Below, one piece after another: positions 41,613-55,082 of a DNA stretch of 64,000 bases (positions are counted from its first letter, which is position 1; every line of letters begins with the position of its first letter). The notes below the pieces were generated by a model. That model worked only from the letters and a program-made list of their open reading frames with translations. It made no database searches and was not told the DNA's origin. This DNA comes from Rhododendron vialii (lineage: Eukaryota; Streptophyta; Magnoliopsida; Ericales; Ericaceae). The translations under genes and the position numbers were made by a program. Location of the stretch: positions 44,716,501 to 44,780,500 of the forward strand of contig NC_080557.1 of assembly GCF_030253575.1 (NCBI RefSeq). Direction: 5' to 3'.

Positions 41613-44600
41613 ATGGCTGAGAGAGTATCTACGGCCGCCAAACAGGCAGAACGACTTAAGATAGATGGAAACAGTTGCTTCAAGAAAGAACGATTCGGTG
41701 CCGCCATTGATGCTTATACTGAGGTCTGCATCTATCTACTGTTTTATATACAATTTCTGATTGCGATAATCGCGTTTACATAGATTTCGCATTTGTGTTG
41801 AACTGGGTTTTGTTGCAATTTTAGGCAATCACCTTGTGCCCTAATGTTCCCGTGTATTGGACAAATCGCGCTATATGCCATCACAAGCGCAAGTATTAAC
41901 TATAACATACCCTTCTTGCCATTTTTTTGCTTATTGCTTTATGCAAAGTTGTCGATCCCGTAGCCAACAACGTACTGTTCTTTAACATCTTTCCCTACTG
42001 GGACAGTATGTATGTACTAGTACTGTTTCGGATTTACCGCAATCAGTTTTTATTTTTTATAGTTTGAATATATTTATGTAGAACTAGTAGAAAAATAAAA
42101 TAAATTCTATCACTTTGATATCAAATTAACATGATTAACATATTATGGATTCCAAATTTTGTTTAATTATCTTACTAAAATACAAGACTTTTTTTTTTTT
42201 TTCCAACTCTAGTGTCTTTCTACCGGCCAAGATTCCGGAACATGCTAGGTAATTGCCGGTATGCTCGGTAAGTCAATATTGATCGGTACTGGCATGTATT
42301 GCTGGTATTTTGGCCAGTACGGTTCTCCAAACTACGTGTTTACTGCCGGTATGGTACGGGATTGACAACACTGATTCTATCTTTTGTGTTTATACTTTAT
42401 AGTTTGAGTGTCAACCTTTAGTTGTCTTCCTATTTGATTTTGCTCATGTTCTGATTTGGGATATGGGGGTTTGCGTTCTGCAGTGATTGGGCCAGAGTTG
42501 AGGAGGATTCTAGAAGAGCCATTCAGCTTGATCACAATTCCGTCAAGGTTGGGCCTACTGAATTCCAGTTCTAAGTATCGTAAAGTACTGACAGAAATTT
42601 ATTGTCATTAGAACTCTTTTTCTTGTTTTCCATTTTTCTAATCATTGTTGATGATTCCCAGCCTTAATTGGGATCACAGCATGTGACCGGCCAACAAGGC
42701 TTAGAAACCCAGCCAAATGTGGTACCTGTGTAGTAATAGAAAGTTAAAATGACTAATGTTCAACTCCTCCTCCTTCAATACTTAGCCACTGTCGACAGGA
42801 GTTTTAGGATTTCACTTTCTGAGCATTGGGCAGATCCTCTTTTGTTAGTATGCTGCCCATTTTTATTAGGGATTAATTGGGTAGGACCGTAGGAGCATGA
42901 AAGGCTCTTAAATCTTTGGTGTTACAGAGTGTCTTACCGCACAGCAAGACACGGACCAATGCCAAAGTTTTGCAGTGTTCAAGTTGACTTCTTAATATAC
43001 CCAAAATTTTGATGGAACTTTTGATGGTAATTGAAAATATAAAATGTTCCCACATGGTAGAGAGGTAAAATATCGCTAAAAAACCACCAAAAAGGTCGAA
43101 TGGGAAAATGTATACCATAAGACAAACACAAACTCACCAATTAGCATGGACACAGATACACGGCATTTACAGGGACACGGACAGACATAGACAAGCTGAC
43201 TCGAAAATTTTCAAAGAATGTTGGACACGATACACCAAGTGAAAATTAGATGGCTATACGGTGTATGTGTTGTTACTTGTTAGACCCTTTATGCAAATAC
43301 TTCATTTGAATCATTTGGAAATCAAATATAACACAAGTTATGACAAAATTGCCATACATTCTATCTCATATTCTAATACATCGTACAAATTGCCATATAT
43401 TCTATAACTCAGATTCTAATACATCGTACAGATGGTGATTGCATTCCAGCAAAACTAATCACATAAACTATGCCTCATTTAAGTAGAAAATGCCCATCAA
43501 TCCATACATTGATGGTGTACGACATCTAAATCTACATCCTAAATTTAATAAGTCTAAAGGACAAGGGGCCAATAATTACAAATCTACATTGTGGTTATGT
43601 TTTAATTGTATCAAAAGTTATATTCTTCAAACTAGTAATGTGTTTCATGCATAGATCCAATTGTTCGTCTTTACCGAATAGGGACACGCCTAGTGCGCCT
43701 TCTACTCAACTGGAATTCCCGCTGCTCGGTGTACCATGGAAATAAACATTTTCCCCAGGCCCCAAGTGTCCAAAGAGAATCCGGTTCTAAAAGGATAAGA
43801 GATAATAAGACTCGTCTGTTTGTTTATTCTCTAGAGGGATAACAGTTGAATTTTTTTCATCTGATGTGTATAAACCTTTTTCTTTTGGGATTATGACAAA
43901 GTCAAATGTTCTTCAAATGACAGGGCCACTACATGCTAGGGCTTGCATTCCTACAGAGAGGTGAAAATACTGAAGGAATCAAGGAATTGGAAAGAGTATG
44001 AACTTTCTCGTGATAATTTTTTTTGAGCTATTCGTTTAGGTTTATTTGAAGTTTGAACTGACATGAGTTTCACGCCAGAAAATAATATTGTATGTGTATG
44101 CGTCAAATAATGGTGGTGTCGTGGTGACTTGTGGATGAAAATTAATGAGACAGTTTATGAATTAGGTTTGATCTGAGTTGCTCTTCTTTATGAAAGATTT
44201 TCATGCTCATTCTATGTGAAGTCCATACGATTTGTTACCTTGTTTGGTTTCAAAAGACTTCCATTTCAAAAGTTAAACTAACATGCATTTGTGGGTTGCA
44301 ACTTGTGAGTTGTGCTTGGGTGATTTTAAGTGTTGTTTTTTGGAATGGATGAAAAATATGGGCAAAAGGGGAATCGGACAGATTTTTTAGTTCAGGGAAA
44401 GTTGTTTTGGTTCGTACAAAGCTCTAGGGAGCTATTCCTAATTAAATTGCTGTATCAGGTTACTAATTAACGTGAGCATGGTATTTTGACCCTTTATGCT
44501 GCAGCTTGCGGGTGTGATTATGACTTTTTTACTTGAGAAGCTTGTGGTGGATTGTTTTTGCTGCCGATTCTGGTCAGCTCTTGACTCAAATACTACGTTA

Positions 44601-45901
44601 ATAAGTTGAAAATATTTACAGAAGCTGGGAAGAGGGTGCTTTTAGGTTTCGCTTATAGATTGTTGCCTTTTAGCTTGTAATAAGCTGCCATAAGCGGGTC
44701 CCTGTATGTCACACAGAAATGTATATTTTTTACTGAATTGCCATCCAAATTGGTTCTGTAGGCTTTGGACCTTGGGAGAGCTGCAAACCAGAACAGTGGT
44801 AGCATAGAGTTGATCTGGCAGGAGTTTGCAAAAGCCAAATACCGGGAATGGGAGCTTGAATCTACCAAGCGCATGTGGAACTTGCAAACCTTGAAGTATG
44901 TGTTCTTTCAATTGCATTAAGGCCTTTCAAGTTATTACGACCGTTTTAGAAGATTTCAGTGCAGACACTCGTGTGAATGTCCATTATGCTGTTAGATTTT
45001 GGGGAGATTTAGTGATAGGTCCACTATAGACATTTCATAAGCCCACAAGTCCACCTAAAATAGGAAAGTGCACCCTTTAACCTTATGAAAGTGCCTAAAC
45101 TCTAGGATACCCTACGCTAGGGTACTCTACCCTGCCCTAGGGTACCCTATCCTATAATAGGAAAGTGCACCCTAACATCTTATGAAAGTGCCTAAACCCT
45201 AGGGTACCCTAAAATGGACTTGAGACCTTACAAAATTAATAGGTGGACTTGTGGACTTATGAAGTTCACATAATGGACCTAAGACTAATTTTTTTTTATA
45301 GATTTTGCTCATCCTTCTATGTCAATGCCTCAGAGAAGCTTGTGAGTTTGCTCTCGAAGAGAAACTTTTTCTTGATACTTGTCCGTTGGAAGGGTTTTCA
45401 TATGAAGCCACTATTGCACATTCAGCACAGTTAGAGCTTCTAAGGAAAGTCTTTACGAAAGCTGCAGAAGATGATACAACAACAGAGGTTTGCTATGGGA
45501 ACAATTGTATGTTCCCCAAATGGTTAATATTTAAGAGCTGTAATTATACTGATATTCTGGCGTGGCTGTGTGTTTCAGGTGCCAGATTACCTGCGTTGTA
45601 GTATTACATTTGATATATTCCGTGATCCTGTCATTACTCCTAGTGGCGTTACATACGAGAGGGCAGTTATCCTTGACCATCTCCGGAGGGTAATTTTGAT
45701 GTGATTTGATTTCGATTTGTATGGTTGAGTTTTAGTGTTTGTCATGTATTGATATTGTACTTATCAACATGTCAGGGGAAAAACTTTGATCCATTCACTC
45801 GGAAACCTCTTTATGAACCTGAGCTGATACCGAATTTGGCTATAAAAGCAGCAGTCCAAGCCTTTCTGGACAAGCATGGTTGGGCATACACGACGGATTG
45901 A
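41613..45901 (+). CDS. CHIP: CHIP: TPR and U-box E3 ubiquitin ligase
   Basis: Eight exons (41613-41723, 41825-41892, 42484-42547, 43924-43995, 44762-44895, 45334-45487, 45579-45689, 45776-45901) join in frame into 279 aa, against 278 in Arabidopsis CHIP. TPR repeats occupy about 10-115 (AERLKIDGNSCFKKERFGAA, then AIDAYTE-AITLCPNVPVYWTNRA, then HYMLGLAFLQRGE) and should bind Hsp70/Hsp90 C termini. A charged helical linker follows (about 116-200), then the U-box (about 202-275) with RCSITFDIFRDPVITPSGVTYER and FDPFTRKPLYE. CHIP ubiquitinates chaperone-bound misfolded proteins and some chloroplast precursors in the cytosol. Intron 2 contains a decayed relative of the upstream hAT element. The ATG follows a (GA)n leader tract and matches the family N terminus after a short variable start. 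Confidence 0.95.
41947..42372. mobile_element. Decayed GGTACCGG-family element in CHIP intron 2
   Basis: GTTGTCGATCCCGTA at the left and TACGGGATTGACAAC at the right pair with one mismatch. TACTGTTTCGGATTTACCGCAA and several GGTA/ACCGG pieces are shared with the element at 40482-41225. No target duplication is visible. Confidence 0.5.
45061..45212. repeat. 97-bp tandem repeat with CCCTAGGGTACCCTA core in CHIP intron 5
   Basis: TAGGAAAGTGCACCCT..AAC..TTATGAAAGTGCCTAAAC.CTAGG begins at 45061 and again at 45158. The inner CTAGGGTACCCTA palindromes recur several times. Confidence 0.7.
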
Positions 45902-48900
45902 TTTTTTTGAGAACTTGGGACGGTTGTGATCATTTAGCCCAGTGTCTCATCAAGAAATCAGAGTTACGTACCATGTATCAGTTTTACGGACGAAAATTCT
46001 CATTTTGGTGCTTTAGCAGTCATTGGTGCTATAAGTAATCTTCATAAATAAGCCTGTATGTGAGGTCCCGCTAGTCGCATCGAATTGTGCACATCGAATT
46101 GTACAAGGCAATTTCTACAGCCTTTGGAATTTTGTACGCTTTGACAGCGGATTTTCCAAATGGGATTGAAGAAATGTAAAAAGAGGATGAAAAGGAAAAA
46201 AGGATAAAGTTCACCACCCAAGTTAGGGAACCAACGGGATACAGATTGACACCACCTAAGGGTTTTGACGAAGGATGCAGGGCTGGGGACCGCTCACCAC
46301 TCTAAGGAATCCACCTAAGAGATACAGAAACGGGGAACTCGTCACCTGTCGGAATCCACCGAAGGATAAGAGTTACAAGAAGATAAATCTTCTCACAAGC
46401 CAAAGGCTGTTTTAATTCAAACACACTCTTAACTTCCATTTCATTCATAACAATAGAGTTTATAGGCTACTTGGAACAACCCTCCAAGAATAGGAAAAGA
46501 CACTTGCATTTTCAAGACACAAATTAAAAAAGACTTGACCATAGACTAATAGAAAATTGTGTTCGACTCTTTGAAATTCAAAAACCACTTAGAAACTTAA
46601 AAAGACTCTTTGATCGATGCAATGACTTCTTGAATAATTTCAAGGACTTTGACTGGCATCACGCTTACTTATCGTTACTTAGAGATGATTCTGGCATTGT
46701 AGAGAGTATACATTGTCATGATATACACATAACTTCTGAGCAAATTGGCCTTTTTGGTGTTGCCTACTTGCTATGACAGTAATTTCTGATATTAATGTCC
46801 GCTTGTTTATTTTCTGTTAAACTTTTGGAATTAAAGTTGCTTTTGGGAGAGTGTTGTTCATGTGGAATTTAATTTGTATTGGACGTGAAATGTGCTTCTA
46901 ATGTAAGTTTGCAGTGGTTTAGGACCGATAAGTAAGATGAACGAGTTGAGAAGTGAATTTTTAAGTTCGGGTTGCAAACGTAACGAGTTCTTGAAAATGC
47001 TTTTGACATTAGTTTGTTTGTGAATTGAACAGATATTGAATGGACTTCTATTGAACCGAATACGAACCGAGCTTGAGTAGTTTGGATTCTCAAACAGATC
47101 TAGCCAAGTAGTTGTTCAAGTTTGACTTAAATACTTAACTAGCTCAGAACATATGTGTGAGTTGCAGTCATAACAAATCTTGAACGAATTTTAAACAGCT
47201 CGAACGGTTCGAGTCATTCGACATACTGGTTGAGTTAAGCAAATGGATATGTAACTAACTATACATGTTTTTCCTGTGACTTGTTCCTGTAAATGTATCA
47301 TTCCTGTAAAAAAAAAAAACACAAAATTGAACTAAATGCACATTCTTGTCCTATTTTTGTTTCGAGTCAAAACCGACAGCAAAGAAATTCTATTCATCAC
47401 GAGGATAAAAAATAAAATCAGTACAGTAAGAAAAGAAAAGCAGGGAGAGAGTCTCGGAAAGTGCACAATACACTGCTACTACTGCTACTCGCAATTTCTC
47501 AACCTACCTCCGCCTGCTGGATTTTTTTCAAAGCAAAAAAGAAAGATCTCAAAAAGTTCCAAAGTTGAAATGGGGAAAACCAGAAAAAGTTAAAAAAAGG
47601 CTCAACGCAAAAGGACATCAACAAGAGGCCCGAGGGCCCTTGTGGCCTGGCCCATGACAACTCTGATAGTTGCTGTTCCAGCCAAGACTTAAAACAAAAA
47701 AGAGTGGGTGACCATTTGGATGGGACCACAACACCTGATTTCACAGTGCCATTCAATGTGGGCACTCTTGTTCACCGTTGCCATGTACGAACCCAATTCT
47801 CAACCATACATTCAGTTATCCATATGGGTTCGGAGTCTCTCTAGTCCAAGTTTTGTACCGGACGAAGAGCCCAAATTTGAACCATTAATTGCGTTCGTGC
47901 TCGTGGCAATGAAGGTTGGGTGTGATCGCTGCGATTGGCCATTTCGGTGGATGTGTCCTAGATCGTTTGTTGTGGGATAGTAATGACCAGAAATGATAAC
48001 TTGCCCGTAACGGCTAACGAACATTCATCGCTGTGTAAACGATCGCTTCTATCGTTGTTCAGTGTACTTTTAGTTGTCTTTCCGGGATTGTTTACGGCGT
48101 TATTAGGTTGAGTCGGGTGCATGTCCATCTGTGTTCTTCAGTGTATTGTATCTCCATAATTCAATCATCGGATCTTCTTTTATATCAATGACAGTGATCT
48201 TTTTACTTCTTAAAAAAAACAAGACCATACACATTTAGAATGTCCCGTCCAATCCAAATTAAGTACCAGAGAGATCCAATTCCTCTCGATAATTCGTTCA
48301 AAGAAATAGTACTGTAGCACTAACAAAGACAAGGCCTGGCCTTTTATTCTCCCAAGTCATAAAAGCCTCGTAAGATTCGTACACCATTTTCCACTTTGCT
48401 AGTACAGGGTACGAGAGAATTGTTTCTTGCTTTATCAAACCGGAAAACTAAACCCGAGTTAAAACTAAAGTCTTGTGTCCCTAGACGCCCTACCCATATT
48501 CACTCTGGGTTCATTTTACAAGGATCGAATGTGCGTTCTTACTTATCGACTAACAGTTATCTAATGCATAACCCTACTCCTTTCTTCAGACTTAGAACCG
48601 GTGTGAAGAATATAAGATTGTAAATGTAAGATCAATGGAGAAATGTGAGATAAAGCAGTTCGGAGTCCACTGCGACTCTCTTTTTAGGAATCCATATATA
48701 TCCCTTGCGTGGGTTCAGGTTTCGGCAACGACTCCTATATCAGAGATCTTCAAGTACGATAACGATGTGTTCAAATCTCAATTGTCGCTACTCGAAAAAA
48801 ATAAATAAACATCTTGATTTTTTAAGTGAAAAGAAGCTGCAAAGGAAGAGGGATTCAAATATATCAAAAGCAATTGTTAAGCCCAATTGAGTGTAACTAT

Positions 48901-49369
48901 GAGACCGGAAATGGGGTCAATGCCAAGTAAAGTGCAAGATTTACCCAAAAAAAGGGTGAAGTCCCAGCAATCTACTAGGAACCCATGTGCAAGATTTATT
49001 GGACAAATCGAAAAAGAAAAGCCACAATAGAAAACAAAATTATTACAGTACTTTTTTTTTTTGATCCGCAACAAAATTATTACTTACAGACATGTAAATG
49101 AGCAACAAACTGCTGTTGTTGCTTTCATGTATTGTTCAAGCAATCCATCAAGTGGACCATGTGCAATGACTTATTGCTCAAATGTTAAAAACAAAACCAT
49201 ACAAAAGCTAAAACTGTAATTATTCACAGTAAAAACTCGTTAACCTGAGCTCGAGACTCCGGGGGGAGACGAATGGAATTTACATGTTGGTTGAGAGTGA
49301 TCCTGAGATGTTTGAGTCGCATAGCGGTTGAAGTACTGAATCTGCAGAATTTACAGGTGAAGGACCTTG
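45902..49369. other. Intergenic between CHIP and PUB9-type gene (tail-to-tail)
   Basis: It includes both 3' UTRs. About 46220-46380 has repeated CCACC..AAGG phrases. 46920-47240 is a worn GAGCTCG/AACGAG-type MITE (GAACCGAGCTTGAGTAG, AACAGCTCGAACGGTTCGAG). Open frames such as 47336-47593, 47708-47980 and 48396-48623 show no domain. No gene is called. Confidence 0.4.
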
Positions 49370-51905
49370 TCACGCGGTATGGGTGAGATTTACAGCCCTA
49401 TTCAGTCTCTCAAGAATACCGCTAGCCTTTCTCTTCGCCCTTGACGTCCCATTTTTAGCAAGCTGAGAGATTGTTTGATACTTATTCTCTTCCTCTCTTA
49501 TCGCCTTCCATGTGTTTCGATCACTGAAGCAAATAGTATGGAGAATCGCAATGCCGTTCTCCTTGTTCCGAGCACAAGTGCTATTGCGTATAATGCCAAG
49601 CAAACAAGGAACCCCTCCAAACTCTCCCATTTCCTCAACTGCCGTTGGATTGCTAGAAAGAATCGCAAGGATCGCCAGTAATTCGTCAATGTGGACACCA
49701 TTCAAAATCTTCTCTAAAATCACTCTCACAGCCCCATCCCTCACAGCTCTGGCTCTATTCTCATGGATAATACACAGGTTGAAAATAGCCGAGGCAACAT
49801 CTTTCATAGCCAGGGGATGCCCTTCTTCCAAAAGTTCTATTAGCGGTTTTAGGGCACCGGACTTTCCAATCAACGCCTTATTGGAGTCCAATGCTGATAG
49901 TGTAAATAGGGCTGCAGCTGCATTGCTCCTCGTTTCTATTGTTCCAGATCTCAATGCGTCCATCAAAAGGGAAATGACCATGGGGGTCTCCGCAACAAAC
50001 TTCTTGTTGTTGTCGTGGATCGATAGGTTCAAAAGTGTAGTGATAACGTCTTCTTGAAGATCCGGGTGAGTATCACAATTATCACTCTGAGTTTGGGGTT
50101 GTGAGAGTGGGGTGAGAAGCTGAGGTATTGCGTATAGCGACTCGCCAAAGAGTTGTCTGAAAGAAGGTATCCTCTTGGTCAAACACCGCAATTCCTTTGC
50201 GGCTTCCTTCTGATCAGACAGTGTTGACGACATCTTGTTGAGCAGAGAGAGGAAATATTCCCGGTCTGCTTCTGTTAACCCATCCTCATTGGAATACTGA
50301 ACTGGGTCTGGTAATTGAATCCCACGAGTTTTGCACCATTGTGATATCATTTCCCGGACCAAAAGATTCGGAACTAGGAGGGTATGTGAGAGGACTTGCT
50401 GTGTTTGAGGGCACGTCCGGTGGCCCTCTTTTAACCATCTCTGGATAAATGGTCTATCATATGTCTGTAAATTCAATAAAAAACAAATAAACGAAAAACT
50501 ATCAAGACATGTAGAAACAGATGAAAATCCAGGCTACTAAAGCATTTTGAGGATATACCAGTATCAAATGGATAACATAAAGAACAGAAACCCCTACAGT
50601 TTAAAACCAAGTCATTTTCACTAGAGGCTGACAACTAGTTTATGTGAAAAAACAGATAAGCACTAATTGATCAGGTACATCATACCTAAATGCTGTATCA
50701 CCCAATTCCATAACCACCCTGAGTGCGACACAAAACAAAATGAGTGCCAAAATCTGCATCCATTCAAAAGGCTCATTTGAATGGACGTGTACTTTAGCTT
50801 AGTTTAGATTTGATAGTTTACTTAGGAATTTCAACGCCGCGTATGACAGCTTCATGTGATGGGGTTTTTTTTTTGTTTTTTTTAAACTATTTCAGGTTAT
50901 GAACTTGGAATGACTATTTGGTATGAGTGATTTCAAATCTGTTAGGTGACAAATCGCAGTCCCAACACAAGACATATCTTCCATCTCTAACTAAAACTCT
51001 TATCTCTTTATTTTCTTCATATTTCTATTCTTGAAGTGGATCAAGCTTCAACTCAAGCTATATTTCTGTTCCTATGAGGCTGCAATTTGATATTCCAATA
51101 TATAAACTATAGAAAAAAAGAAAGAAAGAAATGATTGAATTGGGAACGAAAAACACATTAAGTGGAGAAAAGATGAGAAAATATTTGAATGATGATGGAA
51201 CGGAGTGAACTTCTTGAATCATTTGAATATAAAACTGTATTTTAACACTCTCAAATAGAGTTGAAGTGGATATTCAACTAGAAATATTCTTAACAAACTA
51301 TTTAAAGCCAAGCCCCCTAAGTCACGTAACGAATCGTGAGAGCGAGAGCGTAAAAACGTCTTTCAAAAATTATTAAATTACTAAAATTTGCAAGAGCGAG
51401 AATTGGGAACGGGAGCACAGATCGAGGATTGAGCGTGAGCGGTGGATCATGTAACGTTAAACCTCTTCCTATGCCCCTCAAATCCTTTGTACCGAGGAAT
51501 TGAACTCGTGACAATGATGTTGTGAAATTGAAAATACCTGTTTGAAGAAACGAGAAAAAAAGAAGAATAAATTCTACTCTGATGTAAAATCCAGATTAGA
51601 TGAGCCCTAACCTGACCGGTGGCGACAATAACGGGATCCCTCATGAGCTCTTTCGAAATAGGGCACCGGAACTCTTCCGGACACGCGAACGTCACTTTCA
51701 AACCTCCTCCTCCCTTACACTTCTTCAATTCCTTCAAAACGCACATCTTCTCTATCGCTCGATCGATCGTTCCCACGCTCGAAACGTCGTCGTCTCCCTC
51801 GTCCTCGCGATCGACAATGGTCATAACCAGCCTCTGCAACTCCCTCTTCAACTCCGCCGCCCTCGCCGCCGGACCCCCGTCGAAGACCCCCGTTTTCGCC
51901 ATCAT
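49370..51905 (-). CDS. PUB9: PUB9-like U-box/armadillo E3 ubiquitin ligase
   Basis: Exon 1 (51905-51612, 98 codons) and exon 2 (50464-49370) join within the U-box (ATGQ|TYDR) to give 462 aa, against about 460 for Arabidopsis PUB9. The N terminus MMAKTGVFDGG and the C terminus NRAVNLTHTA both match that protein. The U-box (75-148) has CPEEFRCPISKELMRDPV, GQTYDRPFIQRWL and TCPQTQQ. Armadillo repeats follow (about 195-450; for example LLNLSIHDNNKKFV, RSNAAAALFTLSALDSNK, VASAIFNLCIIHENRA). It should be an E2-binding, substrate-recruiting E3 ligase; PUB9 in Arabidopsis has been linked to ABA responses and ARK receptor kinases. Two adjacent ATGs (51905, 51902) could start translation. The 5' leader holds a long GA run (51941-51980). 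Confidence 0.94.
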
Positions 51906-51935
51906 CCAATTCTTGATTTTTTTTTCAAACTAGAT

Positions 51936-51982
<47 letters not shown>

Positions 51983-52088
51983 TAATTACCAATGGAAGAA
52001 GAATAATAATCCAATTGGGTCACCACCATCATTTAGGCACACAGAGCGTGTAGTGCCTTTCCCTGGTTTCATCTTTTTTCCTTTCCGC

Positions 52089-52119
<31 letters not shown>

Positions 52120-52404
52120 ACATTCTTTCTTTCGGTTTCTCTCTCTCTCTCTTTCTGTGTGAGTGTATGTTGGTATGGGAGTGATGATGGTCTACGTGTA
52201 GGGTGAGGAGTGCGATTGGGGGACCCACTGTGGGGTTCGGGATGTAGGCAATCCCGGAACCCATGGCCTAACAGCTGCCACCTTCACCGGATTAAAAATC
52301 CCTTTCCCATGCGTTTAATTTACTGAGGCAGAGGCAGAGCCAGAGATTACGTGCAACCGGTTCTATTTTCCTTCATTCCTTTAATAATTACAAACACTTT
52401 TTTA
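51906..52404. promoter_or_regulatory. PUB9: PUB9 leader and promoter region with (CT)n tracts
   Basis: (CT)n at 51941-51980, 52093-52119 and 52139-52152; as GA on the transcribed strand of the minus-strand gene. No clear TATA box was found, so this may be a TATA-less, pyrimidine-patch type promoter. Confidence 0.4.
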
Positions 52405-52731
52405 GGCTGCGTTCTCTTAAACATAATTTAAACCTAACTTAAATCTGGAAGTTTGAATTTTTTTTCACATTTGTTAATTTTGTGTTAAACTTTTGCGGGT
52501 TATTGATTCGTCTCGACTAGAAGAATTAAAAAAGTAAATTTTTTTTTTGCTAAAAAGTGGTTATTTCTCAAAATACTTTGGTAAAAGTAAAAAAAAAATT
52601 TACTTTTCCGATTACTCTCGTCGAGACAGATCAATAACCTGCAAAAGTTTGGCGCAAAACTAATAAATGAGAAAAAAAATTAAATAAGGACAAAATTCTC
52701 ATATTTAAGTTAAGTTAATAAGAACGCAGCC
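52405..52731. mobile_element. Tourist-like MITE, GGCTGCGTTCT ends
   Basis: The left end GGCTGCGTTCTCTTAA and the right end TTAATAAGAACGCAGCC are inverted repeats. TTA flanks both sides (52402-52404, 52732-52734), which fits PIF/Harbinger-type transposition. The interior pairs further (CTAGAAGAATTAAAAAAGTAAA against TTTACTTTTCCGATTACTCT). Decayed relatives lie at 12.7-13.3 kb. Confidence 0.8.
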
Positions 52732-52734
52732 TTA

Positions 52735-55082
52735 CACAAACATTTACACAAACCCATTCATATTCACATTATGATCCATACACACTACACCTCCTGCGTG
52801 TGTGGGACCCACCAAAAGTAGTGAATATGTGTGTAAAGTGTATGCGTAAGTGTGCGTGGTTAAAGCTCCCGTCCATATCATTATCCTTATATTTTTTCAA
52901 ATATCTAAACAAAAGATTATCTTAATAATTACTTCAGTTGTCCTAATTTACTTGTCTCAGTCTAGTTGGATAAAAAAAAATAGTTATATCTTTATATTGG
53001 TAAAGGATTTTATATCCAATATGAATCTTCTTTGATATATCTCGATTTAAACCCACAAGCCCTTTTAAATATTCATTGAAGATTTTTATCTTATTAACAA
53101 CCTAATATGGTTTTTGAATAGTTCAAAGGGTTGTTTTTTACTTTTATATATATATATTAGTAGTAACTAGTTATTGATGTTTTACCTATATACCCTAGAT
53201 TTGTGTATGGCGTGTCAAAAAAAAAAAAGATTTGTGTATGGCAAAAAGTTATTGACTGCTAATGACATCATTATCCCTGTTAAATGTTACTACTAATAAA
53301 GATCAACGCTTTTTGCAGCTATTTATTAGGGTACTACCAGTCAAGCTAAAGATATATACCAAATTAAGTCAAGATAAAACCTCTTATTAAATGGAGATTT
53401 GATTATGGAGTAGTTAAACAAAATTGACCAAAAATTTTCCCACATTTAAACATAGAAAAATATTAACCAAGTTACAATTTTCAACTATAAGGAATCAAAC
53501 TACCTTTCTTCTTTTTCAATGAATTAATATTAATGATGCATAATTCTTTTGCCAGATAAAAAAAATGATGCATAATTCTGTAAATAATACAGAAGTATTC
53601 TTTAATGTGTTTTACCGGTCCGGGGATGCTGTAGGGTACTCCTTATAGTGCATCCTGTAGAGCAGATTCAGACCGCCACTTTCGATAATCAATGGTTGAG
53701 ATTCGTCGAAGCATTCTTACAGGTCAAAAGTTAACTCTTACCGATCAAAATTAAAAAACACATGTGAATTATTGATTATCGAGATAGATGATCCGAAATC
53801 CGAATAGGTCTTACAGAATGCAGGATAGGTAAGCGGCCTATAACATTCCTTATCCCCATTATTCGTTAGGCGAAGCATGAAGCGGTAGAAAGTAGAAACA
53901 GACTGCCTTAAAAAGCTCTTTGAATTGGATGAACCCTATCACATCACGAATGGGGAACAAAAACATACTCTAGCTTTAATCGAGACGATTCATATATGTA
54001 GTTTGAAATTCTAAAACATACCGTAATAAGTTATAAACGAGCTGAATAGTAATTTGTTTGAGCTTAATTTAATTTTGATACAAACCAATCTCAAATGATT
54101 TCTTAACAAACGAACATGAACACGCGCACATGTTAAAAAAAGAAAAAACGAGCTCAAACTTAAAATAGCTTTGTTCATTTGTGAACGATACTCGTATTTT
54201 CGTTTGAGCTAACTTAGCGCACTACCCGTAAGAGATTCCACACCTTGATGTTGAAAGACTGCCTAACTGAATCGGGATGGTGCTGTGTGGGTAGTGCAAA
54301 TGCACCATTCGAGCTGTCCGTTCGGCAATTTAATGATCCAAATCTCATCTTTACCGTGTAGTATCCGAACTGTTCATTACCGAGATGAGATTTAGATTGT
54401 TGAATTATAGAATGGATGACTGGAATGGTGCACAAGACGGTTTTGTGCACCACCCGCATAGCACTATCCCCTGTTTTAATGGAATTACTACTATTCAACA
54501 CCTTTTTTGTACATAACTTTATTTTTGTCTGTCAATTGTCTAAAAAGTTTTAGTCAACGGAAGAAAATACTCCTACGTTGGTGTAACCATCAAGTGCATT
54601 GATTGCATTGTTTATTAGCAGAGACAAATTCGCAATAAATGCGGTTCATGTGGGTAATTACTTTGAGAAAGACTTTTTCACGGACTTTTTCCGTGAAAAA
54701 GTGGTAACGGAATCGATCGTGATCGTCCAAAAATATCTGCGATTTTAGTTTCGTTAAAATTTGGATCGTTTAATGCCGAAATAAATGACTGAGATCGTCC
54801 AGCTCCGCAAATGGCTTATTCACGGCTTCTCCATCAAACAAAAACGGAATTAGTATTTTATTTTTGATCCACGCTTCATTTTCATGATAACCAGAAACAA
54901 AGATTTTTCTTCTTCCAAAAATTACTTATTCATACAAAAAGTAGGTTTCAATTAATTTTTTTCACAGTTTCTATTTAGTTCATTTTTTGTCGCACTCTTT
55001 CCATGTTTGTGTTTATTCTGAACATAAACTAGGGAGAGAATAAATTCCTTACACCGACTGTGTAAAACTCTCAATTTTCTCC
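52735..55082. other. Gene-free AT-rich stretch
   Basis: No host gene. At 54272-54312 and 54415-54468 GTGCTGTGTGGGTAGTGCA..TGCACCATTC and GAATGGTGCAC..TGTGCACCACCCGCATAGCAC form an inverted repeat (a foldback of about 200 bp). A weaker one at 53640-53830 pairs TGCATCCTGTA with the GAATGCAGGATAGG side. Confidence 0.45.

Noticed and set aside
47336..48623. Open frames of 75-90 codons between CHIP and the PUB9-type gene
   Set aside because: No domain, no conserved start context, and mixed strands. Treated as chance frames.
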